Assembly: GCF_000258515.1 (NCBI RefSeq)
Contig: NZ_AJLF01000001.1
Location: 434,001-498,000, forward strand
Length of the DNA stretch: 64,000 nucleotides
Reading direction: 5' to 3'
DNA from: Thermococcus zilligii AN1
GTDB lineage: Archaea; Methanobacteriota_B; Thermococci; Thermococcales; Thermococcaceae
Shown one piece after another: positions 42,389-50,306 of the stretch. Both the position numbers and the translations under genes were made by a program. The notes below the pieces were generated by a model. It searched no databases and was not told where the DNA came from. It saw only the letters and a program-made list of their open reading frames with translations. Within the stretch, counting starts at the first letter, position 1. Each line of letters opens with the position of its first letter.

Positions 42389-43107
42389 GGGCTATCAGGT
42401 AGAGAATAACCCCGATCACCTTTTTCACCTGCTCGGAGCTCATTTTGAAGTGCATGATGTGCATGCCAACCCAGCCACCGGCTATGGCAGGAATCGAGAC
42501 CCAGAGCAAAAGCACCCAGTCGAGGTTCCCCGTTCCCCAGTAGGTCAGGAAGCCGCTCAGCGAGGAGAAGAACACAACCAGGGCCGTTGTGGTGGCCACC
42601 TTCCTGGGCTCGTGGCCGAGCATTATTAAAGCGGGGCTTATTATCCCTCCGCCGCCCACCCCGAGGAGACCGCCGAGGAAGCCCGCTACCCCGCCGATTA
42701 CCGGGCCTTCAACGATGTTGTTGCCCGTGTTCCGGCGACTCTTCGGCCTGAAGAAAACCATCACGGTGGCGGAGTAAAAGAGAAAGCTCACGAAAACCCA
42801 CATGACGTAGACCTTCGGGAGGAACTTACCGGCGTAGGCACCGAGAGGGGCCATAGCGGTGGCAACGAGCAGGATTGGAAGACCGAAGCGGGGGTCGAGC
42901 TTGCCGTGTTTGAGGTTCTTGAGCGTCGCGGAGAGCATCGAGAGCGTGTTTATGAAGAGGCCAGCCGGCTTGGCGGCCATAAGGGGGCACGCCCAACCAG
43001 CCCATCGTGGGGACTATCGCTATCGCGCTTCCAACTCCTCCAATTGAGAAAACGACGCTGGGGATGAAGGATATCAGCGCGAGTCCTGGATAGTTCATTA
43101 GGCTCAC
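42363..43107 (-). pseudogene. Frameshifted TauE/SafE permease
   Basis: Second TauE-type gene, about 247 residues if repaired. The N-terminal frame (MSLMNYPGLALISFIPSVVF ... MGWLGVP) shifts at a CCCCC run (42982-42986) into LMAAKPAGLFINTLSMLSAT and continues through FLGGLLGVGGGGIISPALIM to LIALKTLVNVL. Removing one C restores the protein, so a single insertion broke it or the run was misread. Unlike the intact copy at 38757 it keeps a classical GVGGGGI motif. Confidence 0.75.
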
Positions 43108-43249
43108 CTCATTTTATTGTGGCACTCGAATAGGGGGCTTAAAAAGATATCCCTGGAGAGCAGACAGGGAAAAAGTCGTTTCCAGGGATTTTACAGAAAG
43201 ATTTATATTCGCTTCCTTCTTCTCCGGGTGACCCTCCGAGGTGTCGAAA

Positions 43250-44690
43250 ATGGACGTGATATGGACGACGATAGCGGTTTACATGGGAGCGATGCTGGCG
43301 GTTTCAGCGTACGCGCGGAAGTACGTCAGGACCTCGGCCGACTTCCTCCTCGCCGGAAGGAGGCTGGGACTGGGACTTAGCGTAGGCACTCTGGCAGCCA
43401 CCCACTATGGTGGTGGCTTTCATCCTGGGCGGAGCTAGCTGGGGAGCAACCTACGGGTTAGGCGGTATCTGATACGGCTTCGCCTGCGGTCTCGGGCTTC
43501 TGGTTCTCGGACTGACCCTCGCGCGGCCAATGCGCGTTCTGGCCCGCTATACAGTCCCCGAAGTCCTTGAGATGCGTTACAGGAGCAAGCCGCTCCGCCT
43601 GCTTGCGGCCAGCCTGTCCCTGCTCGCCCTCGTGGGTATTCTCGGGGCGCAGGTCTGGGCGGCCTCGGCGGTGTTCGAAGCGATAGGCCTTCCGGGGACG
43701 GCGGGAGCTGTCTTCGCGACACTCGTCTTCATAGCCTACACTGCCCTCTCGGGACTGTGGGCGGTCGCTCTGACGGACTTCATCCAGATCATAATAGGGA
43801 GCATCGGGATATTCCTGGCAGTGGTTCTCGGCCTGGTCAAGGTTGGGGGCATCTCCGGCCTCAAAACGGCCCTGGACGGCATGAGTGGACTCCCGCAGCC
43901 TCCGGAAGAATACTTCAGCCTGACGTCTCTCGGCCCGTCGCTGCTGGCCCTGACCCTGATAGCAACGGTCATGTACACCCTCATCGGCCAGGACTTCTAC
44001 CAGAGGATCTTCGCGGCGAAGGATGAGGGGACGGCCAGGAAAGGAGCCGTGTACGCGGGAATACTGCTGATGGCACTCTCGGTGCTGCCGGCCCTCGCGG
44101 GAATGCTGGCGGTGGCGCTGTCGGGCAATCCGGAGGCGGTGATAGATTCGCCGAAGACCGCGGTTCCGAGGCTGGTTATCTCGGTCTTCGGCGGCACCGT
44201 GGGAGCAATATTCGTTGCCGCGGTACTCGCGGCCATCATGAGCACTGCCGACTCCCTTCTCTCCGCTGCAACCTCCCACATCGTTAAAGACTTCTACGAG
44301 GGAATCTTGGGGGAGGGAGATGAGAAAAAGCTGTTGAGGCTCTCGGTGCTCACCACGTTAGCGGTGGGACTGCTCTCCCTCGGGGCGGCGCTGGCGATCC
44401 AGGGCATAGTCGAGTTGCTCATATACTCCTACGACGTCTACACCTCAGGAGTCTTCGTCCCCCTGGTGCTGGGACTCTACTGGAAGAGGGCCACCAGGGA
44501 GGGTGCTTTGGCGGGAATGGTCACAGGGTCGCTTGTGGCCATTTTAGGGGCCGCTGGAATCCTGAACTTCCCCTACTGGGAGTACATCTACGTGAGCGGT
44601 GCACTGGTCTCGGCTATAGTCATGGTAGTAGTCAGCATCCTGACTGAGGCCGAGGAGATCGACGAGGAGCTTGAGGAAGCCTTCGGCTGA
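43250..44690 (+). pseudogene. Sodium:solute symporter (SSS family), frameshift plus nonsense mutation
   Basis: An about 480-residue SSS transporter. The start MDVIWTTIAVYMGAMLAVSA is intact (GAGGTGTCGAAA before ATG 43250). At 43418-43420 (TTT) one extra T moves the frame; the correct continuation is FILGGASWGATYGLGGI, where a TGA at 43470-43472 replaces the expected Trp codon; then YGFACGLGLLVLGLTLARPM leads into the long open frame ending at 44690. That frame holds the Na+-site regions (LLSAATSHIVKDFY). Two independent lesions make this a true pseudogene rather than a sequencing slip. Confidence 0.85.
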
Positions 44691-45281
44691 TCAGGGGGCT
44701 ACTTCGATCTCCCACCCTCTTTCCTTTTCTACGACACCTATCGCGAGTATTTTGTGCTCTAACGGGAGCTTAAGGATCTCCGTCGCGAGTTCTTTAGCGG
44801 AGTGGAAGTTGCCCGCGCTGATTTCTATGAAGCCATCAACGTTATACGTTGCCGTAACGAAGGCTTTGCCCTCCCTCAGCCCAAGCCCCCTGACCCAGAA
44901 GCTGTCCCTTCCAGCGAAGCCGAGCCATCCCCGCCCGCTTCCTCGCTCCATGACACCGGCTATCCTCGGCGTGCCGTGTTCATCCCTCTCGTAGTCCATC
45001 GCGTCGAGAACGTGAACCAAAGCCTTCCTCGGCTTTTCCCACTCGAGGGCCTGAAAGATGAAGTCCGTGTGGAGGCCGTTGGTAACCACAGCGTACTCCC
45101 CCACCCTAACTGCTGGATAGCTCACGTAGGGGTTGTTACTCTCGCCCTGGTTGATGATGTAAGCCACATTTCCCCGGATCACTGCCCTCCTGTCCGGGAA
45201 GGAGCGGGAGCAGAGGAGGTAGAAGGCGAAGGGCCTTCCCTCCATCAGGCCTATCCCGAGAGTCCTGCCCGTGTAGGTCAA
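44691..45281 (-). CDS. purO: Archaeal IMP cyclohydrolase PurO
   Basis: A 196-residue archaea-specific enzyme closing FAICAR to IMP, the last step of purine synthesis, unrelated to bacterial PurH. Family blocks are GRTLGIGLMEGRPFAFYLLC, NVAYIINQGESNNPYVSYPA, and DAMDYERDEHGTPRIAGVME. It overlaps purP by four bases at its start, and purC and thiC precede it, so it is the last gene of a purine/thiamine operon. Confidence 0.95.
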   Translation of the reverse strand: MTYTGRTLGIGLMEGRPFAFYLLCSRSFPDRRAVIRGNVAYIINQGESNNPYVSYPAVRVGEYAVVTNGLHTDFIFQALEWEKPRKALVHVLDAMDYERDEHGTPRIAGVMERGSGRGWLGFAGRDSFWVRGLGLREGKAFVTATYNVDGFIEISAGNFHSAKELATEILKLPLEHKILAIGVVEKERGWEIEVAP

Positions 45282-46210
45282 GTTATCACCTCCCCAAGCC
45301 TCTCCTCCTCGAGGGCCAGCTTTATCTCCCGCGCTATCCTCCTCCCGGCGCTCATCGGCTCGTCCCAGTAGAGCCGCCCGTACCAGTGGAGGGCGTTGCT
45401 CCCGCCGTCTATGCGCGAGGCAAAGCCGATTGCCCTGAATTCCCCGTCGTAGGCAAAGTGGAGGGCGAAGGGCCCGATTACCCCGGGCGGTTCAAGCTTT
45501 CTCATCGCCTCAACGAATGCTAAACCATAGTCGTAGAGCTCCGGAAGGAGCGATTCTCTAAGGGCGACACCAACGTTGCCCGCTATGGTGTAGGGAAGCG
45601 GTCTGACCGGCCAGCGGGCGTTTCCGTCCGCTACAACCACCCGCCCATCAACGCCGAGGAGCTCTAACCTTCCCAAAATCGGCGAGTAGAAAAAGTGGAC
45701 GTAGAGGTAAACGCCAGGAATAAAGCGCTCGACCCTGTAGTTCCCCCCAGTCCTTTCCAGTCTTCCCTCAATCTCCTCCCCACGGGCGATGAAGTGTCCG
45801 CTCCCGCCCCTCGGCCCCTCGAGGCGGACGAAGTAAAGCTCATCCGGCCTGATGTCTTCTTCCCCAACAGCCTCAACGCGGGGTATTCCCGCTTTATCGA
45901 GGGCCCTGTCCTGCAGCTCAAAGCTCGTCTCCCACCTGAGGAAGCGCCTGTTGCCGAAGAACCTCGCTTTTGCCCTTTCTATCTCCCCAAGGCCGAGGTA
46001 GGCAACGAAGGAGCCGTGCGGAATTACTATCCCACCGTCGTCGAGTATTGTTCCCACGTTTTCGGTAACGATAAGCTCATCGACAAGCCTCGTAGAGGCG
46101 TAGAAGGCCTTTTTCTCAGGCTTCACATAGAGCCTCGTCTTAAGCCCCTCGTCCTTAGCCCCGAGGAGAATCTGGAGGGAGGAGTGGGAAGCTATCGTCG
46201 AGACTATCAC
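45278..46210 (-). CDS. purP: Formate-dependent FAICAR synthetase PurP
   Basis: ATP-grasp ligase of 310 residues converting AICAR, formate and ATP to FAICAR, the archaeal alternative to folate-dependent PurH. Recognised by SHSSLQILLGAKDEGLKTRL, IPHGSFVAYLG, the substrate loop FRLEGPRGGSGHF-like (VRLEGPRGGSGHFIA), and the ATP-site segment IGPFALHFAYDGEF. It overlaps purC by four bases (ATGA) and purO by four. Confidence 0.95.
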   Translation of the reverse strand: MIVSTIASHSSLQILLGAKDEGLKTRLYVKPEKKAFYASTRLVDELIVTENVGTILDDGGIVIPHGSFVAYLGLGEIERAKARFFGNRRFLRWETSFELQDRALDKAGIPRVEAVGEEDIRPDELYFVRLEGPRGGSGHFIARGEEIEGRLERTGGNYRVERFIPGVYLYVHFFYSPILGRLELLGVDGRVVVADGNARWPVRPLPYTIAGNVGVALRESLLPELYDYGLAFVEAMRKLEPPGVIGPFALHFAYDGEFRAIGFASRIDGGSNALHWYGRLYWDEPMSAGRRIAREIKLALEEERLGEVIT

Positions 46211-46866
46211 TCCACCACCCCCAGAAGCTCTTCCAGGGTTAGAATTTTTCCATCCTTCGCGACGCGCATCGTGTCCCCGCTCAGCTCGTCTATAACCAGG
46301 AGCGCCCCGTTTAACCTTCCAAACTCGAGCTTGAAGTCAACCAGCTGGAGGCCCCTCGGTGCCAGGAATTCCTTAAGGATCCCGGCCACCTTCCTGGTTG
46401 TTTCCTTCATCTCCCCGACCTCTTCCCTGCTCGCGATTTCAAGGGAGACCACGGCTTCTTCAGCTATCAGCGGGTCGTCGAGGCTGTCGTCCTTAAGGGT
46501 GAACTCAACTATTCCCAAGGGCTGAAAGGGCTTCACCCAGCCGCTGTATCTCCTCAGGAAGCTCCCGTAGGCCAGCTCTCTGTAAATCACCTCAAGCGGA
46601 ATCCTCTCAGCTTTCAGGAAGCGGGCCCTCCTCCCGTCAACCCTCTCAACGAAGTGCGTCTTTACACCGTTCTTTTCAAGCAGTTTGAAGAAGAACTCCG
46701 CCTGATCCAAAACGACGCTCCCCTTTCCGGCCTTTTCTCCAACGACTTCATTGCCCCCGCTGTCTTCCTCGCCGTTCCTGCCGAGGACGGTGTCCTTGAA
46801 GTGAAAGACGAGGTAAGGGCCATCCTCGTAGACGTCCTTCGTCTTGCCTGAGTAGAGGAACCTCAT
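46207..46866 (-). CDS. purC: SAICAR synthetase PurC
   Basis: A 219-residue phosphoribosylaminoimidazole-succinocarboxamide synthase. MRFLYSGKTKDVYEDG is the ATP loop, followed by EVIYRELAYGSFLRRY, LKDDSLDDPLI, and QLVDFKLEFGRLNGALLVID with DELSGDTMR (catalytic and metal residues). ATG 46866 overlaps the thiC stop; the longer frame lies in thiC. It catalyses the step shortly before PurP. Confidence 0.93.
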   Translation of the reverse strand: MRFLYSGKTKDVYEDGPYLVFHFKDTVLGRNGEEDSGGNEVVGEKAGKGSVVLDQAEFFFKLLEKNGVKTHFVERVDGRRARFLKAERIPLEVIYRELAYGSFLRRYSGWVKPFQPLGIVEFTLKDDSLDDPLIAEEAVVSLEIASREEVGEMKETTRKVAGILKEFLAPRGLQLVDFKLEFGRLNGALLVIDELSGDTMRVAKDGKILTLEELLGVVE

Positions 46867-48149
46867 CCCTTCCCACCCGCGAGCATGTCGTTGATGAGCT
46901 TTATCGCGCAGAGGTCGCCGCACATCGAGCAGGCCTCGGTCTTTGTCGGCCTCTCCTTCCTTATCTCGATGAACCGCTCTTTGTCCTGGCTCAGCTCAAA
47001 CTGCTCGGCCCAGTTGAGTTTTCCCCTGGCGAGGCTCATGAGGTAGTCTTTCCTGAATTCGGCCTCAAAGCGGGTTAGGTTTACCGCGTGGGCCGCTATT
47101 TTTGCGGCTATGACGCCCTGGCGGACGTGCTCGACATCGGGAAGGCCGAGGTGCTCAGTTGGCGTCACATAGCAGAGAAAATCCGCGCCGTTCAGGGCCG
47201 CTATAGCACCGCCTATGGCCGCGCTTATGTGGTCATAGCCGGGGAAGATGTCCGTCACTATGGGCCCGAGGACGTAGAAGGGCGCGTTGTCCGTTGCTAC
47301 CTTTGCCAGCTTCACCTGGGCGGCTATCTGGTCTATCGGCACGTGCCCGGGCCCCTCGACCATCGTCTGAACGCCAGCTTCCCTCGCCCTCCTCACGAGC
47401 CTCCCGAGGGTGTACAGCTCGGCCATCTGAAGCTCGTCGCCCGCATCTGGCAGTCCCCCGGGCCTCAGGCCATCCCCCAGGCTGAGAACAACGTCGTACT
47501 CCCTCGCGAGCTCAAGCAGGTAGTCGTAATTTTTATAGAACGGGTTCTCCTCGCCCCAGTGGAGTATCCAGGCCGCTAAAAACGTCCCGCCGCGGGATAC
47601 CATGCCCACTGCCCTCTTCGCCCTCCTGATTTTTTCAACGACTTCCCTCGTAACGCCGACGTGGATCGTCGTGTAGTCAACGCCGTCCCTGAAGTGCTTC
47701 TCCACCGCCTTCCACATATCCTCTTCGCTCATCTCGATGATGGCCTTTCCCCTGGCGAGCATTTCTTCGGCAGCTTGGTAAATTGGAACCGTCCCTATCG
47801 GCACGTCAACGGCGTGCATTATCGTTTTTCTGATCTCATCTAAGTCTCCGCCGGTGGAGAGGTCCATTATGGTGTCGGCGCCGTACTTAACGGCCACCCT
47901 GGCCTTCTCTATCTCAGCCCTGACGTCCACTATATCCCTCGACGTGCCTATGTTGGCGTTCACCTTGACCCTAACGACGTTGCCTACGGCGACCGGTTTA
48001 ACCCAGTCGTGCCTCACGTTCCTGAATATGACGGTGTGGCCCCTCGCTACGCTCCTCCTGAGCTTTTCCGGGCTTATTCCTTCCCTTTCCGCGACGGAAT
48101 TCATCTCTTCGGTTATTTCTCCCCTCCTCGCGGCTTCGAGCTGCGTCAT
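46863..48149 (-). CDS. thiC: Phosphomethylpyrimidine synthase ThiC
   Basis: Non-canonical radical SAM enzyme making HMP-P from AIR, 428 residues. The C-terminal cluster motif CSMCGDLCAIK (C-x2-C-x4-C) and the barrel signatures VKVNANIGTS, DTIMDLSTGGD, MVEGPGHVPIDQI and VLGPIVTDIFPGYDHI are all intact. Start ATG 48149 has GGTGATGGGC upstream; ATG 48158 is the alternative. The gene leads thiC-purC-purP-purO, which makes sense because AIR is the branch point between thiamine and purine synthesis. It is divergent from thi4 across 80 bp; no TPP riboswitch fits there. Confidence 0.95.
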   Translation of the reverse strand: MTQLEAARRGEITEEMNSVAEREGISPEKLRRSVARGHTVIFRNVRHDWVKPVAVGNVVRVKVNANIGTSRDIVDVRAEIEKARVAVKYGADTIMDLSTGGDLDEIRKTIMHAVDVPIGTVPIYQAAEEMLARGKAIIEMSEEDMWKAVEKHFRDGVDYTTIHVGVTREVVEKIRRAKRAVGMVSRGGTFLAAWILHWGEENPFYKNYDYLLELAREYDVVLSLGDGLRPGGLPDAGDELQMAELYTLGRLVRRAREAGVQTMVEGPGHVPIDQIAAQVKLAKVATDNAPFYVLGPIVTDIFPGYDHISAAIGGAIAALNGADFLCYVTPTEHLGLPDVEHVRQGVIAAKIAAHAVNLTRFEAEFRKDYLMSLARGKLNWAEQFELSQDKERFIEIRKERPTKTEACSMCGDLCAIKLINDMLAGGKG

Positions 48150-48230
48150 GCCCATCACCGGTTCATAACAAAGTTTTTAAATCTCAAAACTCATTTCTTG
48201 ACGCGGCTTAAAAGGTTTTGGGTGGTGGCC

Positions 48231-48983
48231 ATGAGGGAAGCCGAGATAAGCAGGGCGATAGTGGAGGCCTACTTCAACGACCTCCTCGAGAACCTCTCTT
48301 TGGATGTTGCCATAGTCGGAGCAGGCCCCTCCGGAATGGTGGCTGGCTATTATCTTGCCAAAAACGGCGCAAAGGTGGCAATCTTCGAGAAGAAGCTCTC
48401 CATCGGCGGCGGCATCTGGGGCGGGGCCATGGGATTCAACAGGGTAGTCGTCCAGGAGGAGGCCAGGGAAATCCTCGACGAGTTCGGGATAGGATACAGG
48501 CCCTTCAGGGACGGCCTCTACGTTGCGGACGCCATAGAAATGGCAACAACCCTCGCGAGCAGGGCGGTAAAGGCAGGGGTTAAGGTGTTCAACATGGTAG
48601 AAGTCGAGGATTTGGTCGTCAAGGAGAACCGCGTTGCTGGAATAGTCATCAACTGGACACCGGTCAAGATGACGGGCCTTCACGTTGACCCCCTCACGGT
48701 CGAGGCCAGGTTCGTGGTTGATTCGACGGGCCACGGGGCACAGATAAGCGGGCACCTCCTCAAGCGCGGGCTGATTGAGAGGATTCCAGGCGAGGGGCCC
48801 ATGTGGGCCGAGAAGGGCGAGGAGCTGACGGTGAAGCACACGGGAGAGGCATTCCCTGGTCTTTACGTAACAGGAATGGCCGCTAATGCCTTAGCTGGGG
48901 CGCCGAGGATGGGGCCGATATTCGGCGGGATGCTGCTAAGCGGAAGAAAAGCGGCCTTTGAAATCCTCCAAAAGCTGAGGTGA
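48231..48983 (+). CDS. thi4: Thi4 thiazole synthase, archaeal sulfide-using type
   Basis: A 250-residue FAD/NAD-fold enzyme forming adenylated thiazole from NAD and glycine. GAGPSG at residues 30-35 binds the dinucleotide; IGGGIWGGAMGFNRVVV and the C-terminal TGMAANALAGAPRMGPIFGG are the Thi4 signatures. At the position of the yeast sulfur-donating Cys (S-C-M-D-P) this protein has L-H151-V-D-P, so it should use free sulfide and act catalytically, as shown for methanococcal Thi4. Older databases call this family ribose-1,5-bisphosphate isomerase. ATG 48231 follows GGTGGTGGCC. Confidence 0.93.
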   Translation: MREAEISRAIVEAYFNDLLENLSLDVAIVGAGPSGMVAGYYLAKNGAKVAIFEKKLSIGGGIWGGAMGFNRVVVQEEAREILDEFGIGYRPFRDGLYVADAIEMATTLASRAVKAGVKVFNMVEVEDLVVKENRVAGIVINWTPVKMTGLHVDPLTVEARFVVDSTGHGAQISGHLLKRGLIERIPGEGPMWAEKGEELTVKHTGEAFPGLYVTGMAANALAGAPRMGPIFGGMLLSGRKAAFEILQKLR

Positions 48984-48987
48984 TGGG

Positions 48988-50268
48988 ATGGCCGTTTTGG
49001 TCATAGCGGGCCTCGACCCAGGAGGAGGAGCTGGCCTGAAGGCCGATATCGAGACGGTCTCTGCCTTAGGGGAGCACCCGCTCCCCGTCCTTACCTCCGT
49101 CACCTACCAGAACCCCTCGGAGGTTAGGGGCTATCACCCTCTCCCGCCGGAGGTCGTGAGGGAACAGATACGGGCGGTCAGGGAAAGCTTTGAGATCAGG
49201 GCGGCCAAAATCGGCATGCTCGGGAGCGGCGAAGTCGCCGAGGCGGTGAAGAAAGAAACAGAGGGCATAGTGAGGGTTCTTGACCCGGTAATGAGGTCGA
49301 GCACGGGCGCAAAGCTGATAGATTCAGTTGAGTCCGTCAAAGTCCTCGTCCCTGGCTCGATAGTAACCCCAAACGTTGCCGAGGCGGAGGAGCTGAGCGG
49401 CCTGAAAATCCGCTCGGTTGCGGACATGAGGGAGGCGGCAAAGGCGATAGCCGAGCTCGGAGCGGAGGCCGTTGTCGTCAAGGGCGGGCATTTAAATTAC
49501 ACCGACGTCCTCCACTGGGAAGGCAGGTTTTACGAGTTTTCCGGCGGGAGGGTGGAGGGCTTCACCCACGGGACCGGCTGTGCCTTTTCCTCAGCCTTAG
49601 CTGCTCTCCTCGCCGGAGGACTTGAGCTTCCGGAAGCAGTGGAGAGGGCAAAGCGCTTTGTAGAAGGCTCGATAGGTTTCTCGAAGGCCGAAGCAAAAGC
49701 CGTTAACCCCCTCTGGGAGCTTGAGAGGGACGCCTACCGCTGGAGGGCTAAGAAAGAGCTTGAGGAAGCCGTTAAGGAGCTAACAATGCTCGGAGAAAAG
49801 TTGAACCCGCACGTCCCTGAAGTGGGGACGAACTTCGCCCTGGCGACACCTTTCAATGAAGTCTTCGCCGTGAAGGGCAGGATAGTGCGCTATGGAAGAA
49901 CGGTCAGGCCCGTTGGGCCAGTAGAGCTCAACGCCAGCGACCACCTCAGGCGGGCTCTCCTGAAGATGCGCGAGTTCTATCCCGGGGTCAGGGCCGTCCT
50001 GAACCTCCGGTACTCGGAAGAACTCGTCGAGAAAGCCAGAAAATTTGGCCTTGCCGTTTCCTTCTACGACAGGAGGGAAGAACCGGAAGAGGTGAAGAGG
50101 GCCGAGAAAGGCACAATGGAGTGGGGCATGGAGAGCGCCGTGAAGAGGGCTGGAAAACGGCCCGACCTGGTCTACCACCTCGGCGACTGGGGCAAGGAGC
50201 CGATGGTTTTGATCTTCGGAAGGAGCGCGCGGGAAGTTGTTGAGCGGGTTGAACTCCTGCTGAGCTAA
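48988..50268 (+). CDS. thiDN: ThiD-ThiN fusion: HMP-P kinase / thiamine phosphate synthase
   Basis: A 426-residue bifunctional protein. Residues ~1-250 are ThiD (VIAGLDPGGGAGLKADIETV, PVMRSSTGAKL, and the ATP-site GFTHGTGCAFSSALAALLA); residues ~255-426 are ThiN (VPEVGTNFALATPFNEVFAV, RVRPVG-type loop, and VYHLGDWGKEPMVLIFG), the archaeal replacement of ThiE. It phosphorylates HMP-P and couples it to thiazole phosphate. It starts four bases after thi4 and completes the thiamine pathway with divergent thiC. Confidence 0.95.
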   Translation: MAVLVIAGLDPGGGAGLKADIETVSALGEHPLPVLTSVTYQNPSEVRGYHPLPPEVVREQIRAVRESFEIRAAKIGMLGSGEVAEAVKKETEGIVRVLDPVMRSSTGAKLIDSVESVKVLVPGSIVTPNVAEAEELSGLKIRSVADMREAAKAIAELGAEAVVVKGGHLNYTDVLHWEGRFYEFSGGRVEGFTHGTGCAFSSALAALLAGGLELPEAVERAKRFVEGSIGFSKAEAKAVNPLWELERDAYRWRAKKELEEAVKELTMLGEKLNPHVPEVGTNFALATPFNEVFAVKGRIVRYGRTVRPVGPVELNASDHLRRALLKMREFYPGVRAVLNLRYSEELVEKARKFGLAVSFYDRREEPEEVKRAEKGTMEWGMESAVKRAGKRPDLVYHLGDWGKEPMVLIFGRSAREVVERVELLLS

Positions 50269-50306
50269 AGTTTTAACTTCCTCTTCCAATTCTTCCCGGT
50301 GAGCAT

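Noticed and set aside
48150-48230. Possible TPP riboswitch between thiC and thi4
   Set aside because: Only 80 bp holding two divergent promoters; no THI-box sequence and no room for the aptamer.
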